A stretch of DNA of 13,228 nucleotides from assembly GCA_011605715.1 (NCBI GenBank), contig JAAOZO010000152.1, positions 1 to 13,228 on the forward strand, read 5' to 3'. The notes beneath the pieces are model-generated. The model was not told the DNA's origin. It searched no databases and worked only from the letters and a program-made list of their open reading frames with translations. The position numbers were made by a program, and so were the translations under genes. The DNA comes from Nitrososphaerota archaeon (GTDB lineage Archaea; Thermoproteota; EX4484-205; JAAOZO01). This document shows, piece by piece, positions 5,746-12,478 of the stretch. Each line of letters starts with the position of its first letter. Within the stretch, counting starts at the first letter, position 1.

Positions 5746-6326
5746 TCTCCATTGGTGTAGACCTAGCAGGCTCTACTCGAAGACCAACTGGGTTATGTTC
5801 GTTAAACGACAAACTTGTAGCGAAATATTCCACAGTTTATGAGGACTCAGAAATAATAAAGTTTATAGAAGACGTTAAACCAAATGTAGTTGCAATAGAC
5901 GCTCCCCTCTCGTTACCAAAGGGAAGAAAATCCATAAATGATAGAACTGGTCCTCACCTGAGAAAATGCGATGAAGAGCTACTAAAACTAAAGATAAAGT
6001 TCTTTCCAATTACGCTTGGACCCATGAGAAAGCTCACAGAAAGAGGAATTAGACTAGCTAACGAACTAAAAGCAATAGGGTTCAAAGTCATTGAAGTTTA
6101 TCCTGGCGCTGCTCAGGATATTCTCTCAATTAGTAGAAAAAGTAACTTAAATTCACTAAGAAAAGGTCTTAGTAAACTTAAGATAAAAGGAGAAATTGAA
6201 AAGGCCAATGAACACGAACTAGATGCTATTACTGCGGCTTTAGTTGGGCTAATGTTTTTAGAGTCAAAAGCAGTTGCTTTAGGTGATCCAGAAGAAGGCT
6301 TACTTTATATTCCAAGAACTTCTTAA
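5742..6326 (+). CDS. DUF429 family protein, predicted RNase H-fold nuclease
   Basis: A 194-residue protein matching DUF429, a family placed in the RNase H-like fold and predicted, but to my knowledge not shown, to be a nuclease. Acidic residues occur where that fold binds metal: Asp7 in GVDLAGS, Asp53 in AIDAPLS, Glu118 in EVYPGAAQ and Asp161 in HELDAITAA. The C-terminal GDPEEGLLYIP (181-191) is also typical. No transmembrane segment or signal is visible. The ATG overlaps the L13e stop by 4 nt, so the protein is translationally coupled to a ribosomal protein; this hints at a role near RNA or ribosomes but proves nothing. A short T-rich zone follows. Family assignment is firm, function is not known. 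Confidence 0.83.
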   Translation: MISIGVDLAGSTRRPTGLCSLNDKLVAKYSTVYEDSEIIKFIEDVKPNVVAIDAPLSLPKGRKSINDRTGPHLRKCDEELLKLKIKFFPITLGPMRKLTERGIRLANELKAIGFKVIEVYPGAAQDILSISRKSNLNSLRKGLSKLKIKGEIEKANEHELDAITAALVGLMFLESKAVALGDPEEGLLYIPRTS

Positions 6327-6334
6327 AGGCTCTT

Positions 6335-6366
6335 CTCATACTTTTTACTCTTATTTTTTAACTTAT
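6335..6366 (+). terminator. T-rich run after the DUF429 gene, candidate terminator
   Basis: Several T-tracts (CTTTTT, ATTTTTTAAC) follow the DUF429 stop by about 10-40 bp, without a hairpin. Archaeal polymerase commonly stops at such U-tracts. Confidence 0.4.
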
Positions 6367-6547
6367 TTTACGACACAAAATTTTTCCAACTCTTTACAAT
6401 CTATTATATTTCTTAAATTAATCTATTTCGAAATATCGTTCTTCATGTTTTTTGTTCAAGAGGTGCTTACTTTCTTAATTTCTCTTCTCTGCCTTTAATC
6501 ACCCTTCCACGACTTTCTTTTAAAAATAGTTAAGGCTTGAGCGAAAG
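6367..6547. other. Non-coding AT-rich spacer upstream of the helicase gene
   Basis: A reading frame at 6283-6498 exists here but is a T-rich chance frame overlapping DUF429. No RNA gene is evident. The first of two near-identical 16-bp sequences (6523-6538) lies at its end. Confidence 0.4.
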
Positions 6548-6566
6548 AATAAAATAGCTAAGGCTT
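6523..6566 (+). repeat. Tandem near-identical 16-bp sequences in the helicase promoter region
   Basis: AAAATAGTTAAGGCTT at 6523-6538 and AAAATAGCTAAGGCTT at 6551-6566 differ at one base and start 28 bp apart. Both include or adjoin TATA-like AT-rich sequence. They may be a duplicated promoter element or paired binding sites. Confidence 0.5.
6548..6556 (+). promoter_or_regulatory. TATA-like box for the helicase gene
   Basis: AATAAAATA centred about 55 bp before the ATG predicts a start near 6578 and a leader of about 28 nt. That leader contains AGGAGAAGG (6587-6595), a purine-rich Shine-Dalgarno-like stretch ending 11 nt before the ATG. It would be the one clear gene here with a leader. Confidence 0.4.
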
Positions 6567-6606
6567 TTCAATTTCATTAGCGCAATAGGAGAAGGAAAGT
6601 ATCAAA

Positions 6607-8712
6607 ATGGGCTTAAGCTACGTTGTCCACCCGTTGATTAGAGAAGGTACCGTAGAAGATAGACTTTATCAAAGAAACATAGTTAGTGTGGCAACAAAGG
6701 AAAACACTTTAGTCATTCTTCCAACTGCTCTAGGGAAAACCGTTATTGCTGCGCTTGTAGCTGTTGAAGTTTTGTTAAACAACAAATCAAAGAAAATCCT
6801 AATGATGGCACCAACAAGGCCATTAGTGCTTCAGCATGAAGAAACCTTCAAGAAAATCATAAACTTACCTGAAAATCATTTTATTGCCATGACTGGAAAA
6901 ACTACTCAGGAAAAAAGATCAAAGATATGGAACTCAAATTCCAAATTTTACTTCGCTACCCCCCAAATCGTGAAGAATGACGTTGCTACGGGGATACTAA
7001 ACTTAAAAGATTTTGCTCTCCTTATTTTTGATGAAAGTCATAGAGCTGTTAAAGACTATGCATATACTGAAGTTGCAAAACAATATGCAAAGCAATGCGA
7101 TTATCCCTTAATCCTTGCTCTAACTGCTTCTCCGGGCTCAAGCCAAGAAAGGATAAAAATGGTTTGCGATTCATTACTGATCGAAAGAATAGAATACAAG
7201 ACAGAAGATGATCCAGATGTAAAGCCTTATATCAATCCAATAAACATTGAAGTAAAGCAAGTTAGTTTACCTACAGAATATCAGCTAATAAGCGCACTTA
7301 TAAAGGGGATGCTAAGTGAAAAGCTAAAATGGCTAAAAGAAAACAACTTTCTAAAAGTTGCTGTAAGTAGAGCTACAAAGAAAGACCTAATTGAACTTGG
7401 AGAAGAACTTAGAAAGCTCCTAGCTTCCAATTCAAGCTTAGGCATAGTATATCAAGCACTAGCCTATCAGTCTGCCACTCTAACTTTGTTTCACATGCTT
7501 GAGATACTTGAAACTCAGGGGATGTATACTCTAAGACCATTCCTTATAAGGGTTGAAAGTGATGATAAGAAGAGTCATAACTTAATAATGAAGGATGCCC
7601 GTTATGCAGAAATAGTAAAGCTTGTTTTTTCTGACCCTCCAATAGAACATCCTAAGGTTGAGCTTCTGAAGAAGGTTATCGAAGAGCAACTCACGAAGAA
7701 TAAAAACTCAAGAATATTGATATTTACCCAATATCGCGATACCGTAACTCACTTAGTTGAGGTTCTAAAGAAAGTTAATGGTGTAAGAGTGGAGCGTTTT
7801 GTTGGGCAGGCCTCAAAAGTTGGAGATGAAGGTCTGCCTCAAGAGAGGCAAGTGGAAATAATTGAAGATTTCAGAAAAGGAAATTTAAACGTTCTAATAT
7901 CGACTTCTGTTGGTGAAGAAGGTCTTGACATTCCTGAAGTTGACCTTGTAGTGTTCTATGAGCCAATTCCATCTGAAATTAGGTATATTCAAAGAAGGGG
8001 AAGAACAGGAAGGAAAAGTCCTGGAAAAGTTATAGTTCTTTCTACAAGTGGTACTGCAGATGTTGCGTATTTCTTCTCTTCCTATAAAAAGGTAAAGAAA
8101 ATGAAAAAAATAATAGAGCAGCTTAATTTAACTTTGCAAAGATCAAAAAGGAGTAAGCTTAGCTACTTCATTGATAAGATGACTCAGGAAGATATTCTTG
8201 CACTTCAAAATTCTAACTTAAAACGAGAAGAGATGAAAGAAAGCATTGAAGAATCTGAAATTGAAGATGACAAAGCAAATAAAAAGCAACTTTCTACCGC
8301 GAAGAAGTTAATCTACAGAGAAGTTCTAAGATCTGGAACTAGTGGAATCAACATTGATAAAATTAAAGATAAGCTCGAAGAAGAAGGTCTGAACAAAGAA
8401 GTAGCAGAAAAAGTTGTTAAGTCCCTTAACAAAAGCGGAATTCTAAAAAGGCACGATGACGTTGTAAAGGTTCCATATAAGAATATACCTAATGCGAAGC
8501 TTTTTAACATAGAAGTAGAAAAAGTTTTAGAAGGGCATGCCATTGTTATCGTAAACGATAAGTGGTACGCTAAGCTTTATGCAGAAGATTATGAAGGTCC
8601 GAGATACTTGATTAAAAAAGGTTCCTCTTTCAAAGCTCTTGGAGAACTTTATAGAAGTAATAATTCCCTCTGCGTCAAGGTAAGACATGTAGTGCAAGAA
8701 AACAACAGTTGA
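6607..8712 (+). CDS. hef: Hef/FANCM-like SF2 DNA helicase without nuclease domain
   Basis: Predicted ATP-dependent helicase/translocase acting on stalled replication forks and branched DNA. The 701-residue protein shows, in order: LPTALGKT (38-45, Walker A Lys44), APTRPLVLQH (68-77), DESH (142-145), TASPG (173-177), a helical insert at about 200-345, LIFTQYRDT (371-379), RFVGQAS (397-403), STSVGEEGLDIPEVD (432-446) and QRRGRTGR (462-469). RFVGQAS plus VGEEGLDIP is typical of archaeal Hef/MPH1. Full Hef continues into an ERCC4 nuclease with an ERK motif and HhH; here none is seen. Instead come a charged linker (535-562), a winged-helix-like segment (563-623) and a beta-rich tail (640-697) of possible OB type. 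In Walker A, Ala41 replaces the first Gly of the family's usual LPTGLGKT. The stop is 26 bp from the convergent guaB. Confidence 0.87.
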   Translation: MGLSYVVHPLIREGTVEDRLYQRNIVSVATKENTLVILPTALGKTVIAALVAVEVLLNNKSKKILMMAPTRPLVLQHEETFKKIINLPENHFIAMTGKTTQEKRSKIWNSNSKFYFATPQIVKNDVATGILNLKDFALLIFDESHRAVKDYAYTEVAKQYAKQCDYPLILALTASPGSSQERIKMVCDSLLIERIEYKTEDDPDVKPYINPINIEVKQVSLPTEYQLISALIKGMLSEKLKWLKENNFLKVAVSRATKKDLIELGEELRKLLASNSSLGIVYQALAYQSATLTLFHMLEILETQGMYTLRPFLIRVESDDKKSHNLIMKDARYAEIVKLVFSDPPIEHPKVELLKKVIEEQLTKNKNSRILIFTQYRDTVTHLVEVLKKVNGVRVERFVGQASKVGDEGLPQERQVEIIEDFRKGNLNVLISTSVGEEGLDIPEVDLVVFYEPIPSEIRYIQRRGRTGRKSPGKVIVLSTSGTADVAYFFSSYKKVKKMKKIIEQLNLTLQRSKRSKLSYFIDKMTQEDILALQNSNLKREEMKESIEESEIEDDKANKKQLSTAKKLIYREVLRSGTSGINIDKIKDKLEEEGLNKEVAEKVVKSLNKSGILKRHDDVVKVPYKNIPNAKLFNIEVEKVLEGHAIVIVNDKWYAKLYAEDYEGPRYLIKKGSSFKALGELYRSNNSLCVKVRHVVQENNS

Positions 8713-8738
8713 GTTTAATAAAGAAAAAATACAACTCC

Positions 8739-10175
8739 TTATTTAATTGGCTCAATATTTTGGCTTGTTGTTGACTTCTCTTTTCTTGATGCGATCCTTG
8801 CAACTTTACTCCTTTCTTGTAGTTCTACTATGTTTGAAGCTCCCGCGTAACCCATAGCTGCTTTTACCCCTGAAACAAACTCACTTATTACAGAAGCAAC
8901 TTCTCCTCTATATGGAACCCAAATTTCTGTGCCTTCTGGAATTTCTTTCGAAAATGTTGCATACCTATCTAACGCCATTCTTTTTTGTCTAGCTGATTGA
9001 CTTCCCATTCCTCTATGCAACTTAAAGTATCTCCCGTTTATTATTGTCATTGGACTAGGACTTTCTTTACAGCTTGCAAAAATGTATCCTAACATTGCGC
9101 AAGAAGCTCCAAAGGCAATGGTTAAGGCAACATCGCCAGGAGTTCTGACTCCTCCATCTGCAATTATTGGTATTCTAACACCAATTTCTTCTAATGCATC
9201 TGCCGCTTGGGCTACTGCAAAAAGCGTAGGTGCTCCTGCTCTAGTAACTTCTGTTGTTATACAAACTGATCCACTTCCCATTCCAACCCTTAATCCTGCA
9301 ACCCTATCGATTCTAGATACTGAATCTAAAACTCCTTCCTTTGTTCCAAGGTTTCCAATTACAATATCAACTTCTACTTCCTTTACTAACTTCTTAGTTG
9401 CTTCAATTACATTTTCGTTATGAAAGTGTGCAACGTCTATAACTAAAGCATCTGCGTACTTCGATAGGAGCTTTGCTCTTTCAATATCAAACGGAGATAC
9501 AGCAGCAGCAACTCTAAGTCTCCCTTCATCGTCTCTCGTCGCTTCTCTGTACTCTCCTCTTAGCGCCACATCTTTGTAGGTTATTAGTCCTACTAATCTT
9601 CGTTCTTTATCTACAACCGGTAGTTTCTCTACTTTGTGTTTCTTCATAAGTTCAATAGCTTCTTCCGGAGTAATGCTTGGTTCCGCTACAACAACATCTT
9701 TCGTCATGGCTTCACTAACTTTTATCGAAGGATCAGTGAATCTAACATCTCTTCCCGTTATTATGCCAACAAGTTTACTACCTTCAACTACTGGTAAGCC
9801 TGAAATTTTATATTTTCTCATAATTTCTGCTGCTTCTCCGACTTTAGCTTCCTTGCTTATCGTTATAACTTCCTTGATTATGAATGATTCTGACCTTTTC
9901 ACAGTCTTTATCAGTTCGAGCTCTTCATCAGCAGAGCAATTTCTATGAATGACTCCAATCCCCCCGTGTCTAGCGAGAGCTATTGCCATTTCAGCTTCAG
10001 TCACGGTGTCCATGGGCGAAGAAACAAGCGGTATGTTTATTGGAATGTTACTTGAGAACTTAGTCTTTAGATCAATTTCTTTTGGTTCTACTTTCGACAA
10101 TCTAGGAAGTAGAATTACGTCATCAAAGTTGTACACGATTTCTGCTTCCTCAAATTTTCTTTGGAACTTCACCAT
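8739..10175 (-). CDS. guaB: Inosine-5'-monophosphate dehydrogenase
   Basis: Oxidises IMP to XMP with NAD, the committed step of GMP synthesis, in the cytoplasm. The 478-residue length is normal. The N-terminus starts the barrel (FDDVILLPR, 17-25; PMDTVTE, 54-60); a CBS pair occupies about 98-205; the barrel resumes with IDVAHFHN (246-253), IGNLGT (273-278) and VGMGSGSVC (297-305), whose Cys305 is the catalytic thiol. IIADGGVRTPGD (337-348) and the flap with the Arg404-Tyr405 pair that activates water follow. The presence of that Arg-Tyr pair favours IMP dehydrogenase over GMP reductase. The loop after Cys305 (ITTEVTRAGAPT) differs from the bacterial consensus TTRVVAGVGVPQ but has the same length, and I believe TACK enzymes share this form. 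The ATG at 10173-10175 lies about 25 bp from a TATA box. Confidence 0.92.
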   Translation of the reverse strand: MVKFQRKFEEAEIVYNFDDVILLPRLSKVEPKEIDLKTKFSSNIPINIPLVSSPMDTVTEAEMAIALARHGGIGVIHRNCSADEELELIKTVKRSESFIIKEVITISKEAKVGEAAEIMRKYKISGLPVVEGSKLVGIITGRDVRFTDPSIKVSEAMTKDVVVAEPSITPEEAIELMKKHKVEKLPVVDKERRLVGLITYKDVALRGEYREATRDDEGRLRVAAAVSPFDIERAKLLSKYADALVIDVAHFHNENVIEATKKLVKEVEVDIVIGNLGTKEGVLDSVSRIDRVAGLRVGMGSGSVCITTEVTRAGAPTLFAVAQAADALEEIGVRIPIIADGGVRTPGDVALTIAFGASCAMLGYIFASCKESPSPMTIINGRYFKLHRGMGSQSARQKRMALDRYATFSKEIPEGTEIWVPYRGEVASVISEFVSGVKAAMGYAGASNIVELQERSKVARIASRKEKSTTSQNIEPIK

Positions 10176-10195
10176 ATTCTACTATTCTTAGAAGC

Positions 10196-10204
10196 AAATA
10201 TAAG
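10196..10204 (-). promoter_or_regulatory. TATA box of guaB
   Basis: CTTATATTT on the minus strand, centred about 25 bp before the guaB ATG. It is a good archaeal TATA match and predicts a leaderless mRNA. Confidence 0.65.
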
Positions 10205-10310
10205 TTTTTCTTCTTCAATCATTTTGCTCCGTTAACTTAAGTCTTGAAGAGCGCAGCAGTCCTTTTTAGCCATAAGAAAGAATAAACATAAAAAGACAAG
10301 ACCTTTGTAA

Positions 10311-10409
10311 TTAAATACGAAGGAGTGATTTGAGGGCGTTAACTAGTTCTAATGGTGGCTTCTTAAATTTCAACTGCCAAGCTAGAGCATTTGCTACTCT
10401 TTTCTTCAA
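10311..10409 (-). CDS. Possible small basic protein, unrecognised
   Basis: If a TTG at 10407-10409 is used, the minus strand encodes 32 residues: a lysine-rich start, then VANALAWQLKFKKPPLELVNAL, an amphipathic basic helix pattern with a PPLEL turn that looks more protein-like than chance. An AT-rich TAATTA stands about 35 bp upstream on that strand. The same frame stays open to an ATG at 10511, but this would overlap the DUF72 gene. No family is recognised and the evidence is only composition; it may be a chance frame. Confidence 0.2.
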   Translation of the reverse strand: MKKRVANALAWQLKFKKPPLELVNALKSLLRI

Positions 10410-10444
10410 TCTTTTGTTATTTTTTGATGTAAAACTAATTAAAA

Positions 10445-11185
10445 ATGAGTGAAATTCAAATATTTGTGGGTACAAGTGGTTGGTATTACTCGTGGAATCT
10501 AGAACTTTCATTCGAGTGGTATGCTAAGAACTCAGGATTAAACGCTATAGAGCTTAATAGTTCCTTCTATCGTTTCCCATTCCCAAACCAAGTAAAGTCT
10601 TGGGCACTAAAAACACAAGAAATAAACCCAGAACTAAGATGGAGTGTAAAAGTTAACAGATTCATTACTCATGTTTTTAAGTTTAGTGAAAAAGCACTTT
10701 CTACGTGGAAGAAATTTGAAACTTTGTTTGAACCACTAAATGAAAGCATAGATTTTTACCTTTTTCAACTTCCACCTAATTTAAGACCAAGCTACGCTTC
10801 AAAGCTAGAAAAGTTCATCAGAAAAACCAACTTAAAAGAGCGGTTTGCTTTGGAGGTTAGGAATCTGGAGTGGTTTAGTGGTAAATGGATTAAGTGGGCT
10901 AAAGATCTAGAGATTACATGGGTTAGCATTGATGCTCCAGACTATACAAACTTTCCACGGGAAATATATTGTACTAGTGGAATGGTTTACGAAAGAATGC
11001 ATGGCAGATCTGAGTGGTATTCTCACGATTATACTAGGAAGGAACTTACAGAGGTTGCGAGGAGAATCGTAAGAACAAAACCAAAAAAAGCCTTCATCTT
11101 ATTTAACAATAACCATGCAATGCTACCGAATGGAAGACTTATAAGAAATATATTAAAAGAGTTAACTGCTAAAAATGATGCGTAG
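10445..11185 (+). CDS. DUF72 (YecE-like) family protein, TIM-barrel fold
   Basis: A 246-residue member of the DUF72/YecE family, widespread in bacteria and archaea, with a TIM-barrel-like structure and no settled biochemical activity. The family blocks are all present and in order: GTSGWYY (9-15), ELNSSFYRFP (36-45), WSVKVNRFITH (66-76), FQLPPNLR (107-114), ALEVRN-EW (135-143), YERMHGR-WY (182-192) and FNNNHAMLPNG (220-230). No signal or membrane segment is seen. ATG 10445 is preceded by an AT-rich AACTAATTAAAA and no Shine-Dalgarno sequence, suggesting a leaderless start, though the TATA box is not sharp. It stands alone, with about 270 bp of spacer before and 319 bp after. The family assignment is firm; function is unknown. 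Confidence 0.88.
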   Translation: MSEIQIFVGTSGWYYSWNLELSFEWYAKNSGLNAIELNSSFYRFPFPNQVKSWALKTQEINPELRWSVKVNRFITHVFKFSEKALSTWKKFETLFEPLNESIDFYLFQLPPNLRPSYASKLEKFIRKTNLKERFALEVRNLEWFSGKWIKWAKDLEITWVSIDAPDYTNFPREIYCTSGMVYERMHGRSEWYSHDYTRKELTEVARRIVRTKPKKAFILFNNNHAMLPNGRLIRNILKELTAKNDA

Positions 11186-11504
11186 CAACAGAAGTTTTAT
11201 TGAAACTACTAAGGCCTCATTCCTAGAGTTGCTGTAAGTTTTCTTGTCGGCTTTACGTAAAAGCTTGTCTTTTTTGTTAACTTTGGTTGCTTATAGACAC
11301 GAAAGCTTTTAATCTTTTTTGATTCTGTTGGCAAAGACTTTAGATTAATTAAAAAGATGAAGTAAACTTCTTTTACTTTTTCGCAAGTTTCCAGCAGTAT
11401 TATTCATGAGAATGACAAAAGAAGTTAAAAAATAATTAATTTATTTGTTTAAAAGTGCATAAAGTTTATATAGTGTTGTTACTAATAGTGCTGAAGAAGC
11501 AAAA
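11186..11504. other. 319-bp intergenic region
   Basis: AT-rich with many T-tracts following the DUF72 stop. It contains an AT-only stem AAGTAAA/TTTACTT (11360-11366 and 11372-11378, loop CTTCT) followed by TTTT, which might mark a transcript end. I find no gene, tRNA, or box C/D pair. Its last 45 bp carry the lrp promoter. Confidence 0.45.
11464..11484 (+). promoter_or_regulatory. TATA box and inverted repeat before the Lrp-type gene
   Basis: GTTTATATAG (11464-11473) is a strong TATA box about 37 bp before the ATG, giving a leader of roughly 10 nt. Directly over its 3' edge lies TAGT-6 bp-ACTA (11471-11474 and 11481-11484), and TAGTG recurs at 11486-11490. Lrp family members often bind their own promoter, so this is a possible autoregulatory site, though the half-sites are short. 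Confidence 0.5.
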
Positions 11505-11927
11505 ATGGACGAAGTAGATGTTAAAATAGTTGAGCTATTACGACAAGATGGAAAGAAAACTCTAAGAGAACTGAAAGAAGCATTAGGCATAAGTGAACCA
11601 GCTATTCAAAAAAGGATAAACAAGCTCGTAAAAGAAGGCGTCATTAAAAGGTATACAATAGAGGTTGACGAAAAGAAAGTTGGTTATGGTGTTTCATCTT
11701 TCCTAGGAATAGACATCGAGCCAGAAGCACTTGTTGATGTTCAGGCAAAAGTAAAAGAGTTCTCTGAAATAAAAGAACTTTATCTAACAACGGGGGATCA
11801 TTCACTAATGGCTTATGTGGAGTGCAAGGATCAAAATGAGTTTTCCGAGCTTATTTCAAAGAAGCTTATTCCAATTAACGGTGTGCGAAAAGTCTATCCT
11901 TCAATAATATTAGAAAGAGTAAAATAG
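11505..11927 (+). CDS. Lrp/AsnC family transcriptional regulator
   Basis: DNA-binding regulator that typically senses an amino acid and forms dimers to octamers. The 140-residue length fits the family. Residues 3-50 are the winged helix-turn-helix (VDVKIVELLRQDGKKTLREL, then GISEPAIQKRINKL with the recognition helix around SEPAIQKRI), followed by the hinge GVIKRYTIEVD. Residues about 65-140 are the RAM ligand/oligomer domain with the alternating beta-alpha pattern and the conserved TTGDHSLMAYV block (93-103). The promoter carries a potential self-binding site. An acetyltransferase follows after 28 bp in the same direction and may be in the same operon. The target genes and effector cannot be inferred. 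Confidence 0.92.
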   Translation: MDEVDVKIVELLRQDGKKTLRELKEALGISEPAIQKRINKLVKEGVIKRYTIEVDEKKVGYGVSSFLGIDIEPEALVDVQAKVKEFSEIKELYLTTGDHSLMAYVECKDQNEFSELISKKLIPINGVRKVYPSIILERVK

Positions 11928-11955
11928 GCCAGAAAGAATAATTGTTTCCAGTTGA

Positions 11956-12417
11956 GTGTACGTGAGCGAAGAAGTATCTAAACCAAAAATTGAGTTTTTT
12001 CAGCTAGTTCACCTTAAAAAAGTTTTAGAAATAGAGAACGAAAGTTTTAACAATCCTTACGATGAAACAATCTTTAAAGCCTTTTTTCTAAGGCATCCTG
12101 AGAATTTTTTGGTTGCAACATTAAACGATGAAGTTGTTGGCTACGTAATGTTTGATGAACTCTATAGCTCTGGAATAATAATCTCGATAGCTGTTTCTCA
12201 AAAATTCAGAAGAAGAGGAATTGGAAGTTTACTTCTTACTAAAGCTTTAGAAAAATTAAAAGAACTTGGAGTAAAAGAAGTTCTCTTACAAGTTGAAGTA
12301 ACGAATAATTCTGCAATCAATTTTTACAGGAAATTTGGGTTTACGGTCGAGGACCTAGTGCCTAATTACTATGGTAAAGGAAGAGACGCTTACCTGATGA
12401 AGCTTAAGCTATTGTAA
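11956..12417 (+). CDS. rimI: GNAT acetyltransferase, RimI/Ard1-like (protein N-terminal acetyltransferase)
   Basis: Predicted to transfer acetyl from acetyl-CoA to protein N-termini, as shown for the Sulfolobus Ard1 homologue. The 153-residue protein has the GNAT fold in order: IENESFNNPYDETIF (26-40, the substrate loop usual in RimI/Ard1), strand VVGYVMF (60-66), IIISIAV (74-80) before the acetyl-CoA pyrophosphate loop FRRRGIGSLL (84-93), VLLQVEVTNNSAINFYRKFGF (109-129) and the ending NYYGKGRDAYLM (137-148), in which the YY and the AYLM block are typical of Naa10-type enzymes. The start is uncertain: GTG 11956 or GTG 11962, both without a Shine-Dalgarno sequence; I list the first. It lies 28 bp after the Lrp-type gene with no clear promoter between, so co-transcription is likely. 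Confidence 0.85.
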   Translation: MYVSEEVSKPKIEFFQLVHLKKVLEIENESFNNPYDETIFKAFFLRHPENFLVATLNDEVVGYVMFDELYSSGIIISIAVSQKFRRRGIGSLLLTKALEKLKELGVKEVLLQVEVTNNSAINFYRKFGFTVEDLVPNYYGKGRDAYLMKLKLL

Positions 12418-12445
12418 TGCATAGAAAGTTTTTGAGGAAGCAAAG

Positions 12446-12453
12446 TTTAAAAA
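12446..12453 (+). promoter_or_regulatory. TATA-like box of the amidotransferase gene
   Basis: TTTAAAAA centred about 29 bp before the ATG at 12479, predicting a leaderless transcript. Confidence 0.6.
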
Positions 12454-12478
12454 GACGGTTCTTAATCAAAAAAATCTT

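Noticed and set aside
6283..6498. Plus-strand frame of 71 codons after DUF429
   Set aside because: It is very rich in Phe, Leu and Ser because of T-rich DNA and overlaps the DUF429 3' end in another frame. It could mimic a membrane peptide, but no start signals are seen.
8313..8543. Minus-strand frame opposite the helicase 3' end
   Set aside because: It is a shadow of the helicase coding sequence, with a Ser/Leu-rich product and no features.
9082..10191. Three plus-strand frames opposite guaB
   Set aside because: These are antisense shadows of the IMP dehydrogenase gene with low-complexity Ser/Thr/Ile products.
10205..10310. Slightly GC-richer patch (around 10240-10270) as an RNA gene
   Set aside because: No stable fold, box C/D pair or tRNA features were found on either strand; the patch is too short to judge.
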